In this document: positions 34,667-43,751 of the stretch, piece by piece | Layout: the number at the start of each line of letters is the position of its first letter | Numbering within the stretch: position 1 is the stretch's first letter | Origin: an uncultured Caldilineaceae bacterium | Lineage (GTDB): Bacteria; Chloroflexota; Anaerolineae; Caldilineales; Caldilineaceae | NCBI GenBank assembly: GCA_958295915.1 | Contig: OY282381.1 | Coordinates: forward strand, 1,572,722 to 1,636,721 | Length of the DNA: 64,000 nucleotides | Reading direction: 5' to 3' | Notes under the pieces: generated by a model | Databases searched by the model: none | What the model saw: only the letters and a program-made list of their open reading frames with translations | What the model was told of the DNA's origin: nothing | Program-made: the position numbers and the translations under genes

Positions 34667-37600
34667 ATGAATCATAGTCGATCACAGTCTGCGCTTGAGA
34701 CGCTGTCACTAAGCGGCGCGGATTGGTTTATCCATGAGGATGCCGCCGGTACGGGGGTACAAGACAGGCTGTATGCGGCAGACATCTCGGCGCCGGGTTG
34801 GATTCCCGCCCGCGTGCCGGGCAATGTGCAGGCCGACCTGGAGGCGGCGCATCATCTGAGACCCCTCTGGTACGGCGCTGGGGACCCACGTCTGGCGCAG
34901 GTCGCGCAGAAGGACTGGTGGTATCGGCGCGACTTTGCGGCGCCGGAGACCTTTGCCGACAGGCGGGTCAAGCTGATCTTTGATGGCGTCGACTACGCCT
35001 GCGAGGTTTGGCTCAACGATCAGCGCTTGGGCGCGCACGCTGGCATGTTCCGGCGTTTTGGCTTCGATGTCGCCAACGTCATCAAACCGGGACGGACAAA
35101 CCAGTTGGCTGTCAGGGTCGGTCGCATGCCGGCTGAATTGGTAGATATTCTGGCCGCTGCGGACGGCAAAATGAGCGGCGGCGGTGAGAACTACCCGCAA
35201 GAACCCGGCCCGAATTTTTTTGTCAACGGCATCAACCAGATGCGGCAGCTGCTGCAAGATCTCAAAAGCCCCACCAATTTTGGCTGGGACTGGGGCGTGA
35301 ATATCTATACGCTCGGCATCTGGCAGGATGTACGCCTGGAGGCGACCGGCGCGGCCCGCATCGAGTGGGTCCAGATATTGAGCGAACTGCCGGATGATCA
35401 GCGCCAGGCCAGGGTCAGGGTGCGCCTGGAAATCGACAGCCTGGCGGCGGCGCCTGCCAGCGCAACGTTCCGTATCCGCGGACACGGGGCTGCGGTGGAG
35501 GCGACCGCGCCGGCGGCGCTTCGTCCGGGGGATAACCAGGTCGAGGCCGAGTTGGTACTGAACGATCCGGCGCTGTGGTGGCCGAACGGGCAAGGCGCGC
35601 AGTCGCTCTACGAACTGGAGGCGAGCCTGGAGGATGGCCAGAGCGGCCGGCTGCTCGACGGGCGCAGGACTCGCTTTGGCGTGCGCGATATCCGCTGGCA
35701 GCAGGTTGAAGGCGCTCCGCCTGATTTTATCAATCCGTATCAGCTGGTCGTCAACGGCCGGCCGGTGCGTATGATGGGATCGAATATCATCCCCCCTGAC
35801 CTGCTCTTCGGCCGGATGAACGCGCGCGGCCCGCGGCTCATCCGCCTGGCCCAGCAAGCCGGCATCAATACCCTGCGGGTATGGGGCGGGGGCGCGCTTC
35901 TGAGCGAGGAGATGTACGACCTGGCGGACGAACTGGGCATCATGTTGTCTCAGGAGTTCCCCTTGGCGAACTGCCGTCCGGAGACCGATGCGGTCTTTTT
36001 GGGCAATCTGGAGAAAACGGCGCGCCAGGTCGTCAAGCGTTACCGCAACCACCCCAGTATCATCGAGTGGTCGGGCGGCAATGAGATGTTGTGGATTCAG
36101 GGGGATGATCATCCTGCTCTGCAGCTGTTGGCGCGCATCGCGGCTGAAACCGATACCAGGCTGTTCCGGGCCACCTGCCCTATACAAGGCGCCCGACACA
36201 GCCCTTGGCACTACGACGCCGAAACGCATTATGCCCACTACAACAACGAAGCGCTCTTGGACAGTGGCAGGCGTCGCGGAGAACACAGGGTGATGCGCTA
36301 TGGCGAGTTTGGCTGTCACATTCCGGCCCATCTGGAGGTATGGCAGCGGGACATTCCACCAGCGGATCGATGGCCGCCGGATGATCTGGACAATCCGGTC
36401 CTCATTCGCAAGAATGTCGTGCAGGCGGTCTTTAGCGAACAGTTCTGGCTGCTCAAGCCAACTCTCGATGCGCTCTTCGGCCCCGTAGAGACGCTTGAAG
36501 CGCTGGTGGAGGCCGGCCAATATCTCGGGGCGCACGGCCTGCGCTACGCCGTAGACGCCTTACGGCGACGGGGGAAGCGGATCGGCGGTATGACCACCTG
36601 GGACTATAATGAACCCTGGCCCAACGGCGCCGGCAGCTATCTGGTGGATTACGACGGCCGACCGCTGATGAACTACGACTTCATGAAACAAGCTCTGGCC
36701 CCGGTCAGCCTGTCACTGCGCTATGCGTCCAACCTGTACGATCCGGCTGTGGGATTGGATGTCGAATTGTGGTTGGTCAGCGACGCGCCCGCGCCCCTGG
36801 CCGATTTGCGCTGGCGCTGGCTGGCGCGCGCTAAGCACGGCCGCGTGCTGGCTCACAATGCGGGCAGCGCTGCGATCCAACCTTTGGAAGCGGTCAGATT
36901 GGAACGGATCAGAACCGGAGCGCTTGCAGAGGCTGCGCAGGCGCCGATCCTGATGGAACTGCAGCTTGTCGACGCGAGCGGGCACATTTTGACAGAACGG
37001 CTGCACATGTTTGGCGTCGCCGGTTCGCCGGCGCCCCTGGCAGGTTTTTTGCCCGGCGCAGCCCCAGGCTCCCATGCGATAACACGCACAGCCCTGCAAG
37101 CGACCGTCCACGCGCAACACACGGATGGGGATAGCGAACTCTTGCAGATTGCACTGACCAATAATGGCCTCATGACGGCTCTCTTTTGTGAGCCACACCC
37201 GCTGCTTAGCTACCGCACCGACCTTGTTATCGACAACAATCACGCCTTTATCCCGCCGGGTGAGCGGCGCATGATCACGATCCGCGGGCCGGTTATCTCG
37301 CAGAAAAATTGGCTCAGCCTGGCGCAAACCGGGTGGCGTTTTTCGTGTTGGAATGCGGAGGATGTGATAGTTCCGCCGAGCGAGGACGTCCTTCTCTCGC
37401 TCGGCCGGCAGGATGCGATGACCCGCGAATTCCTGGGGTACGACGATCTTTCCTTGATCGACGACAGGCGAGATGTTACCATGGAAGGCACGCGTCCCAA
37501 CCCCGCTACCCTGCCTCTGCTGATGAAAGGGGATAGCAGCGTCTGTTTCGTCTTTGACGTCGCGCAGGGATGGGAGCGACCAGCGCGCTTGCGGCTGCAC

Positions 37601-37858
37601 ACGGCCGATCAGGACAGCGCGCAGGCGCCTCTCCTGGAGGCGCTGGTGAACGGTCGGCGCTTCGAAGGGGCGTTACGCACGGGATTGGGGATTCAAGACA
37701 CGGATCCCGCTCATCTTGCCTTCCCGGCGACCGTCCAATTCGATCTGCCGGGCGGGACGCTTGTAGCGGGCCGCAACACACTCGAAGTTCGCATTGCGAA
37801 CGCCAGTTGGTTTAGCTGGGATTCATTAGACCTGGTCATCTTATGCAGTGACCAATGA
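34667..37858 (+). CDS. Glycoside hydrolase family 2 protein, beta-mannosidase-like
   Basis: The 1063-residue protein has the GH2 order: sugar-binding sandwich (about 10-200), immunoglobulin-like domain (about 215-330), TIM barrel (about 340-680) and extra C-terminal sandwich domains. The acid/base is Glu473 in SGGNEM and the nucleophile is Glu547 in YGEFG. The FGWDWGVN motif near residue 205 is typical of beta-mannosidases. There is no signal peptide, so it likely works in the cytoplasm on imported oligosaccharides. The start codon has no ribosome binding site because a mobile-element footprint sits directly before it. The final CSDQ and stop are supplied by a repeat. Confidence 0.92.
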   Translation: MNHSRSQSALETLSLSGADWFIHEDAAGTGVQDRLYAADISAPGWIPARVPGNVQADLEAAHHLRPLWYGAGDPRLAQVAQKDWWYRRDFAAPETFADRRVKLIFDGVDYACEVWLNDQRLGAHAGMFRRFGFDVANVIKPGRTNQLAVRVGRMPAELVDILAAADGKMSGGGENYPQEPGPNFFVNGINQMRQLLQDLKSPTNFGWDWGVNIYTLGIWQDVRLEATGAARIEWVQILSELPDDQRQARVRVRLEIDSLAAAPASATFRIRGHGAAVEATAPAALRPGDNQVEAELVLNDPALWWPNGQGAQSLYELEASLEDGQSGRLLDGRRTRFGVRDIRWQQVEGAPPDFINPYQLVVNGRPVRMMGSNIIPPDLLFGRMNARGPRLIRLAQQAGINTLRVWGGGALLSEEMYDLADELGIMLSQEFPLANCRPETDAVFLGNLEKTARQVVKRYRNHPSIIEWSGGNEMLWIQGDDHPALQLLARIAAETDTRLFRATCPIQGARHSPWHYDAETHYAHYNNEALLDSGRRRGEHRVMRYGEFGCHIPAHLEVWQRDIPPADRWPPDDLDNPVLIRKNVVQAVFSEQFWLLKPTLDALFGPVETLEALVEAGQYLGAHGLRYAVDALRRRGKRIGGMTTWDYNEPWPNGAGSYLVDYDGRPLMNYDFMKQALAPVSLSLRYASNLYDPAVGLDVELWLVSDAPAPLADLRWRWLARAKHGRVLAHNAGSAAIQPLEAVRLERIRTGALAEAAQAPILMELQLVDASGHILTERLHMFGVAGSPAPLAGFLPGAAPGSHAITRTALQATVHAQHTDGDSELLQIALTNNGLMTALFCEPHPLLSYRTDLVIDNNHAFIPPGERRMITIRGPVISQKNWLSLAQTGWRFSCWNAEDVIVPPSEDVLLSLGRQDAMTREFLGYDDLSLIDDRRDVTMEGTRPNPATLPLLMKGDSSVCFVFDVAQGWERPARLRLHTADQDSAQAPLLEALVNGRRFEGALRTGLGIQDTDPAHLAFPATVQFDLPGGTLVAGRNTLEVRIANASWFSWDSLDLVILCSDQ

Positions 37859-37892
37859 CCAGTGGCCAGAAACTGCAGTTACTGGCTACTGA
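37846..37892. repeat. SDQ-type dispersed repeat overlapping the GH2 gene end
   Basis: CAGTGACCAATGACCAGTGG, then AAACTGCAGTTACTGGCTACTG, covers the GH2 stop codon. It matches 33530-33582 almost base for base. Confidence 0.85.
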
Positions 37893-37920
37893 AGTGACGG
37901 CTACATAGGCGAGGAGGCAT

Positions 37921-38766
37921 ATGAACGAAATCGAACAGTACGAATTCGATCGCGTGGGCTATCTCATTGTTCCCGATCTGCTAACAGGCGCCCAGGTAAA
38001 GAGCCTCTCTGCGGCCATCGATGCGCTGGAGGACGAGGCGGCTATACGCGCGGATCAGCCGCCTCGCAAGAAAAGCCCCTCGGGCTCCGTATATCATCAC
38101 AACGCCGAAAAGGGCTACTATACCAGGGGCGCCAGAGAGCCAGGCAATACGTTGATCATTGAAGACTTCTTCAACGCCGATCCCGCGTTTGACGCGTTGG
38201 TGAATCATCCTCCAACCATGGCGTATATTGACGCAATCATCCAGGAACGGGCGACTATCAATAATTCAGAACTGCGCATTCGCTATCCTGGCAACCAGAC
38301 CGGTACACATATGGGCGGGCCCATTGGCTCCAAATACAGATATTCCTTCAACCAGGAAGGGATCAACTGCATGATGGCGCGGATGATCTATTTCGTCCAC
38401 GACGTCGGCCCGGACGATGGACCTTTCTGTGTAGTGCCTGCAACCCACAAGAGCAACTTGAATTCGCCTTACCAGGGCAGGAACCCGGACGAAGAACCAG
38501 GCATGATCGGGCTTGCAGCGCAGGCTGGAGATGGCATTTTGTTTACTGAGAACCTGCGTCATGGCGGCCTGACCAATCAATCCAATACGACTCGAAAGAC
38601 CATCCATGTCGGCTACGGACCGTTTTGGATGAAATCACAGAATATTGCCACCTTGGACGAAGATCCCTATATCCTGTCCCAAACCTATGCACGATATTCC
38701 CCAGAGCAGCGCCATCTATTCCGAGCCTGGCCGGCGATGCTCGAGCGGGAGTTTGCGGGAGAATGA
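37921..38766 (+). CDS. PhyH-like (phytanoyl-CoA dioxygenase family) protein with HXG metal motif
   Basis: The 281-residue protein has the PhyH double-stranded beta-helix. GDGILFTENLRHGG gives His214 and TTRKTIHVGY gives Arg225 for 2-oxoglutarate. At the first metal site the usual HXD reads His130-Met-Gly132, without the aspartate. Either another residue binds iron, or the site is open for another ligand as in HXG/HXA halogenases. The ATG follows GCGAGGAGG. It lies between the GH2 gene and an alpha/beta hydrolase. Substrate unknown. Confidence 0.82.
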   Translation: MNEIEQYEFDRVGYLIVPDLLTGAQVKSLSAAIDALEDEAAIRADQPPRKKSPSGSVYHHNAEKGYYTRGAREPGNTLIIEDFFNADPAFDALVNHPPTMAYIDAIIQERATINNSELRIRYPGNQTGTHMGGPIGSKYRYSFNQEGINCMMARMIYFVHDVGPDDGPFCVVPATHKSNLNSPYQGRNPDEEPGMIGLAAQAGDGILFTENLRHGGLTNQSNTTRKTIHVGYGPFWMKSQNIATLDEDPYILSQTYARYSPEQRHLFRAWPAMLEREFAGE

Positions 38767-38794
38767 GGAGACCCACTGAAAGGATGGTTTAGCC

Positions 38795-39559
38795 ATGCTC
38801 GCCATATACAGACAGGAAATTGCCGGTATCCCCTCACTCATTTTGCGCGATACACGGGCGCCTGAAGCGCCCGTAATCGTCCACTACCATGGCTGGACTG
38901 GTGACAAAGGCAGTCTTGAGAATCCCGATCAATCGCTCGTGCAGTTGGCGTCTGTGGGATTTTGCATTGTGGCCCCCGATTGTTACGAACACGGCGAACG
39001 CAGGAGCGAGGCCTGGTTTCGCGCCCAGTTCAATGGCTGGGCTTTTGTCTGTCAGGCCATGGACAAAACGCGGGCCGAGGCGCCGGCGCTATTCGACGCT
39101 GTCATGGCGTTGCCGTGCAGTTCAGCCCACAATCCCCAGGTAAGCGGCACGTCTATGGGCGGCCTGATCGCGCAAATGGTCTTTGCTGAGAATAAGGCAT
39201 ACGTCTCTATGGTCTCGGTTGTCGGCCGTTCCAGCTTTTACCAGGCCGACGCATGGTGTCGCCAAGCGCAACAAGGTACCTGGTGTGACGCCTGGTGCGC
39301 CGAATATGCGACCCAGTCACACCCCGACCGCTTTACGGATCGGCCAGTTCTGTTCATTGACGGCGGTCTCGATACGGACTGCCCCGCAGCCACCAATGCG
39401 GAGACGACGCGTCTGATCAACGAGCGGGGCGGCCAGGCAGAACATTTCGTGGATCAGGAAGTCGGCCACGCCCGCTCGCCCGCAATGCGGGCCAAGTTCA
39501 TTGACTGGTTGGTCGCCCACGGCCAACCGCGCGCCCTTTTCGAGCAAGGGCGCATTTGA
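38795..39559 (+). CDS. Alpha/beta hydrolase (prolyl oligopeptidase/dienelactone hydrolase-like esterase)
   Basis: The 254-residue protein has the nucleophile elbow GTSMGG (Ser120), an acid in DGGLDTDCP and His in QEVGHARS near the end, forming the triad. The oxyanion region is HYHGWTGDKGS. It could remove acyl groups from glycans in this locus. The last residues (ALFEQGRI) and the stop codon are encoded by a dispersed hairpin repeat, so the native C-terminus was replaced or extended when the repeat arrived. A second half-copy follows at 39562. Confidence 0.88.
   Translation: MLAIYRQEIAGIPSLILRDTRAPEAPVIVHYHGWTGDKGSLENPDQSLVQLASVGFCIVAPDCYEHGERRSEAWFRAQFNGWAFVCQAMDKTRAEAPALFDAVMALPCSSAHNPQVSGTSMGGLIAQMVFAENKAYVSMVSVVGRSSFYQADAWCRQAQQGTWCDAWCAEYATQSHPDRFTDRPVLFIDGGLDTDCPAATNAETTRLINERGGQAEHFVDQEVGHARSPAMRAKFIDWLVAHGQPRALFEQGRI
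39531..39553. repeat. GCTCGAA-loop hairpin repeat at the hydrolase gene end
   Basis: Arms GCGCCCTT and AAGGGCGC with loop TTCGAGC. It lies inside the last codons of the hydrolase gene; the adjoining ATTTGA gives the stop. Confidence 0.9.
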
Positions 39560-39712
39560 ACCAAGGGCGCATTTAAACACTGTCTTGAGGCATGAGCGCC
39601 CTGCCGCTGAGGAGAGAGTACGCACTGGCGGGAATGCCGAATGACAGCTGCCGAAACGAGGCATCATAAGAGATAGAAGGCGGGCGGGACGCCCGCGATC
39701 CCAGGAGGAGCT

Positions 39713-40480
39713 GTGTTCGTGGATACGAATTCGGAGATACAACACGATGTAACCAAAATCATCGCCGAGATGGATGAACGCGGGTACTGCATCATTCCCT
39801 CGGTGATCACTACGGAAAAGGCAGACGAAGCCCGCGCCGTTCTGGAACGCCTGTTGGCGGAGGAAGCGACGGAAGCCACCGGACAGGCCAAGACCCAGCG
39901 CGTCGGCCGCATTGCCGTTAAAGATCCGATTTTTCTGGAATTGATGGCCCATCCGTTGATCCATGCGATCTGGAAACAGTATCTTGACGAAGATGTGATC
40001 TGTTCCACCTGGTCCGCGAATACAACCTATCCCGGCTATGATCGCTATGGCTGGCACCCTGATTTTCCGTTCCAGCGGCTGAATCAGCCTTGGCCGACCG
40101 ACAACGTAAGCGGGCAAACCATGTGGTTGCTCAATGACTTTTCGGCCGAGAATGGGGGCACGGGCATTCTTCCCTATAGCCACCGCAAGGGCCATCGGCC
40201 GCCGCCCGAGACCGCTCGCCAGTGGCGCGAGGATGGGGTGATTCTGACCGGGCTGCGCGGGAGTGTGATGGTGATGCACGGCGCCACCTGGCACACAGCC
40301 CGACCCAATCGATCGAACGAAGCGCGTTCCGTCCTGTTGGGCATGTACACCCGCCCCATCTACGTCACCCAGGAAGATATGCGCGCCCAACTGGCCGACC
40401 TGAAAAACCCTTCGAAAATCGTGCAGAAATTGATGGGCGCCAACCAGTGGCAGCCGGGTCTTGTGGGCAACAGATATTAA
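39713..40480 (+). CDS. PhyH-like (phytanoyl-CoA dioxygenase family) oxygenase
   Basis: The 255-residue protein has a complete iron site: His115 and Asp117 in WHPDFPF and His194 in ATWHTARP, with Arg205 for 2-oxoglutarate. PhyH-type enzymes hydroxylate a range of small molecules with Fe(II), oxygen and 2-oxoglutarate. The start is GTG after AGGAGG at good spacing. It contrasts with the upstream PhyH-like protein that lacks the Asp. An SMP-30-like gene follows. Confidence 0.88.
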   Translation: MFVDTNSEIQHDVTKIIAEMDERGYCIIPSVITTEKADEARAVLERLLAEEATEATGQAKTQRVGRIAVKDPIFLELMAHPLIHAIWKQYLDEDVICSTWSANTTYPGYDRYGWHPDFPFQRLNQPWPTDNVSGQTMWLLNDFSAENGGTGILPYSHRKGHRPPPETARQWREDGVILTGLRGSVMVMHGATWHTARPNRSNEARSVLLGMYTRPIYVTQEDMRAQLADLKNPSKIVQKLMGANQWQPGLVGNRY

Positions 40481-40549
40481 TACTTTATCCAACCATGAAA
40501 GCGCTCGCCTGGACCGTGGCGCCGGCTCGTCCGGGTCAGGAGAAAGACA

Positions 40550-41410
40550 ATGCCATTGATTAACTTGAAAGATGCGGAAGAATTGGTTGCAGGCCTTGAC
40601 CATCCTGAAGGGGTGGCTCTGGGCCCTGATGGCAAGATCTATGCTGGTGGTGAAGGCGGCCAGGTCTATCGCATCGATTACGAACTGCGCCGGGTAGAAA
40701 CGTATGCGGACACGGGTGGGCTCAATTTGGGATTGGCTCTGGACGCTGCCGCGAATCTGTACATGTGCACGGCCGACCGGGGCGCCGTTTATAAGGTGAC
40801 GCCGGCGGGCGCGGTGAGCCAATATAGCGCCGGCAGCGAGGACCGCCGGATGATCACCCCCAACTATCCCACCTTTGATGCCTGGGGCAATCTCTACGTG
40901 ACGGATTCAGGCGACTGGCGCGGTAACAACGGCTGCACATTTTGCATCGCGCCAGATGGGACAACCTCTGTGATCGATAGCGAAAACAGCCAGTTTCCCA
41001 ACGGCTGCGCCCTCAGTCCCGACGGCCGATTCTTGCACATCGCCATGTCGCTCAGTCCCCCGCGCATTATCCGCTTTCCCATCGAGAATGGCCGCAAAGT
41101 TGGGGCCACGGAGACAGTTGTCGAGCTGCCTCACACTGTGCCTGATGGCCTGGCCTTTTGCGCCGATGGCGGCTTTCTGGTGTCCTGCTACCGTCCGGAC
41201 ACGATTTTCCGCGTGCTGCCCAATAGCGATGTCACTGTCTTAATGGACGACTATGAAGGCACGATCATGGGCGCGCCGACCAATGTCTGTTTCGGCGGCC
41301 CGGACCTGTCGGTCTTGATTTGGGCCAATCTCGGGCGCTGGCATCTGGGCGTGAATGCCCATACCGGGCTGCAGGGCGCAAGGCTGTTCTATCCTGATAT
41401 AAACCGCTAG
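40550..41410 (+). CDS. SMP-30/gluconolactonase-like beta-propeller protein
   Basis: The 286-residue protein has the repeated motifs of the SMP-30/LRE family: LDHPEGVALGPDGKIYAGGE near residue 15, FDAWGNLYVTDSG, FPNGCALSPDGRFLHIA and VPDGLAFCADGGFLVSCY. These blades carry the divalent metal that hydrolyses sugar lactones such as gluconolactone. AGGAGAAAG precedes the ATG. A sugar lactonase fits the locus next to an oxidoreductase that can make lactones. There is no signal peptide. Confidence 0.88.
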   Translation: MPLINLKDAEELVAGLDHPEGVALGPDGKIYAGGEGGQVYRIDYELRRVETYADTGGLNLGLALDAAANLYMCTADRGAVYKVTPAGAVSQYSAGSEDRRMITPNYPTFDAWGNLYVTDSGDWRGNNGCTFCIAPDGTTSVIDSENSQFPNGCALSPDGRFLHIAMSLSPPRIIRFPIENGRKVGATETVVELPHTVPDGLAFCADGGFLVSCYRPDTIFRVLPNSDVTVLMDDYEGTIMGAPTNVCFGGPDLSVLIWANLGRWHLGVNAHTGLQGARLFYPDINR

Positions 41411-41459
41411 AGAATACGGAGAACAAACAATGAGCGAACGATTCGGCATCCCCAGCGGT

Positions 41460-41512
41460 AGGGACAACCCTTATGGTTGCCCAGGGCAGGCGCAAGGCCT
41501 ACCCTTACAAGG
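41460..41512. repeat. TTGCCCAG-type dispersed repeat
   Basis: ACAACCCTTATGGTTGCCCA, followed by GGGCAGGCGCAAGGCCTACC, is related to 171-202 and 30466-30507. It lies in the leader of the next gene. Confidence 0.65.
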
Positions 41513-41518
41513 GCGCTC

Positions 41519-43660
41519 ATGCCTCAATCCGTAATGGAATGCGCCAATCGCGCCTACAAGGTTACGGTCAGGCATGACGACAAGCAGATTCATGTCAACC
41601 TCATCGACCGGGCCATGGACTTTACACTGGCCGATGGCGCTTACTTTTATATGGCCCGGCGCGCCGGCGAGACAGGCTCGATCGTTTCGAGTGTCGTCGC
41701 TGATGCGGTCGTCGCGCTGAACGGCGATGCCATTACGATTCGCGGCCAACTGGCAGGCCTTGAGTTGGAGCACAGAGTACGGCTGCCTGCCGATCGGCCG
41801 ATCCTGGAAGAGCGAATCACGCTGCGGAATTCCACCGAGACCACCATCGCGCTGACGGACTTCGGCTGTGGTCTGCCGCGTCAGATTACGAATGATTTTG
41901 GGCAGGTATTGCCCGAACTGGAATCCGACCGGTTCGTAGCCATCCCCTTTCGCCACCGGCCGGCAGATCCGCCGGACTGGGACAATGACTTTGATATGGC
42001 GCATCTGCTCACCTTTGCCGGGCGCGAACCTCACCTCGACAAAGTGATGGGCCCGTGGCCGGAAAAGCATGGCTACCTGCCATCGACAAAGCGATTTTCA
42101 GAGGGGTGGGCCTGGAGCCACGGCGAGCATACTTTGGGCATATTTAAGTTTAACCAGGAAGCAATGGAGTTCAGCGTCCTGGTCATCGACACGGATGCAC
42201 GGGGGGCACTCCTGCGTTTCGGAGGGATCGGTATGATGGATGAGGAGCCGTCTTGCCTACGCAAGATCGAGCCTGGGGAAACCATAAAACTGGGCGTTAC
42301 CCGCTTGGAAACGGTCGCTGGCGACTTTCAAGCGGCAAACTATGCTTTCCGCGCCTTTCTGGACGAAAACGGCTGTCGCTTTCCCGACAATTACAATCCT
42401 CCGGTCCACTGGAACGAACTATACGACAATACGGAATATACCTTGGGCGCCCCAGGCCAGCCTGGAGAGCCACGGATGACGCGCCCGCTAACCTATACCA
42501 GGGCAATGATGCTGGCAGAAGCGGCCAAAGCCAGGATGTACCATTGCGAGGCGCTCTATCTGGATCCAGGCTGGGACACCGATTTCGCCACCTTTCTCTG
42601 GGGTGAAGAATGGTTGGGTGATCGCCGAGAATTCATCCAGGAGGTCTGGGAGCGATATGGCCTGCGCGTGTCTTTACATTGCCCTCTGGCCACGTGGATG
42701 TCGCTGAATGGACGCGGGGTACCGAGTTGGCCTCCAGAGTCCTATCGGATGGATAAGGAGGGCAACGTTGTCTACCGGCAGTCCACCGATGGCGGCCGCG
42801 TGGCCTCGGTATGTTTGGGCTCGCGGCAATACCTGGATGAGGCGGAACGGCGGCTGCTGGCCCACTGCGCGGATGGCGTGATTTTCCTGATGTTTGACGG
42901 GAATTGGTACAACTTTGGCTGTTGGAATCCAGCTCATGGTCATCCCGTGCCGTATACCATGGAGGATCACGTGCGGGCTAATTTCGACCTGGCCCGCCGC
43001 ATCCATGCCAAGTACCCCGATGTGCTGATCGAGATGCACGATATGGTCAACGGCGGCAGTATCATGCGCTACACACCCGTCTATTATAAGTATGGGCTGC
43101 CCGGAAGCTATGATGAGAACTGGGGCTTCGAGCTGATGTGGCAACCGATGGAAGATCTCCGCGGCGGTCGGGCTCGTTCTCTCTACTACTACAACCTGGG
43201 CTGTAATGTGCCTATCTACCTGCACGTTGACCTGCGCGGTGACAACGGACATGGACTGGTCTTCTGGTGGTATGCCTCCACCTGCCGGCATCTCGGTATC
43301 GGCGGAACGCACGAAAATCCACAGATTGTCGAGATGCATAAGCAGGCCATGCAGCGCTATCGTCGGCTCGAGCGCTTCTACAAGCGCGGCGAGTTCTATG
43401 GCATGAGCGAGGAGATGCATGTCCACGCGCTGCCTGATGAGAACGCGCTTGTGGTGAACCTGTTCAACCTAGCCGCTGAGTCGCGTATCATTGGCGGCGC
43501 GATCGAAGTTGAAGAGGTGGGGCTGGCGCGCGACATCTGGTATGAGACCCCCTATGGGGGTAGTTTTGATCGCGCCGGCGCCCTTACCATAAGCCGTCGC
43601 CTGGAGCCCTGGTCAGCCCAGGTGGTCGAAGTGCGTCGATTGGAGACGCCAGGCGCATAG
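41519..43660 (+). CDS. Putative glycoside hydrolase, GH36/clan D-like
   Basis: From the ATG at 41519 the protein has 713 residues. An N-terminal beta-sandwich (about 1-270) is followed by a barrel with ALYLDPGWDTDF (about 352), LRVSLHCPLATW, DGVIFLMFDGNWYNF (about 461) and VLIEMHD. The aspartates in LYLDPGWD and MFDGNW fit the style of alpha-galactosidase-type enzymes. I cannot name the nucleophile with confidence. There is no signal peptide, so it probably trims imported oligosaccharides. It ends the 25-kb plus-strand run and converges on the amidohydrolase gene. Confidence 0.75.
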   Translation: MPQSVMECANRAYKVTVRHDDKQIHVNLIDRAMDFTLADGAYFYMARRAGETGSIVSSVVADAVVALNGDAITIRGQLAGLELEHRVRLPADRPILEERITLRNSTETTIALTDFGCGLPRQITNDFGQVLPELESDRFVAIPFRHRPADPPDWDNDFDMAHLLTFAGREPHLDKVMGPWPEKHGYLPSTKRFSEGWAWSHGEHTLGIFKFNQEAMEFSVLVIDTDARGALLRFGGIGMMDEEPSCLRKIEPGETIKLGVTRLETVAGDFQAANYAFRAFLDENGCRFPDNYNPPVHWNELYDNTEYTLGAPGQPGEPRMTRPLTYTRAMMLAEAAKARMYHCEALYLDPGWDTDFATFLWGEEWLGDRREFIQEVWERYGLRVSLHCPLATWMSLNGRGVPSWPPESYRMDKEGNVVYRQSTDGGRVASVCLGSRQYLDEAERRLLAHCADGVIFLMFDGNWYNFGCWNPAHGHPVPYTMEDHVRANFDLARRIHAKYPDVLIEMHDMVNGGSIMRYTPVYYKYGLPGSYDENWGFELMWQPMEDLRGGRARSLYYYNLGCNVPIYLHVDLRGDNGHGLVFWWYASTCRHLGIGGTHENPQIVEMHKQAMQRYRRLERFYKRGEFYGMSEEMHVHALPDENALVVNLFNLAAESRIIGGAIEVEEVGLARDIWYETPYGGSFDRAGALTISRRLEPWSAQVVEVRRLETPGA

Positions 43661-43751
43661 GGCTTCAGGTTCCAAAAGGAGAAATAAGAAAACGACTCGA
43701 ACGGTATGATGTCAACTCGGCCGACATGTATGCAGGTATTTGCCCTGACCG

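Noticed and set aside
34709..36535. 608-codon open frame on the minus strand opposite the GH2 gene
   Set aside because: It is a GC-rich shadow of the GH2 gene; the product has no recognisable domain, and the plus-strand gene has clear catalytic motifs.
39317..40822. 501-codon minus-strand frame
   Set aside because: It lies opposite three well-supported plus-strand genes and spans their junctions, with shadow-like arginine-rich composition.
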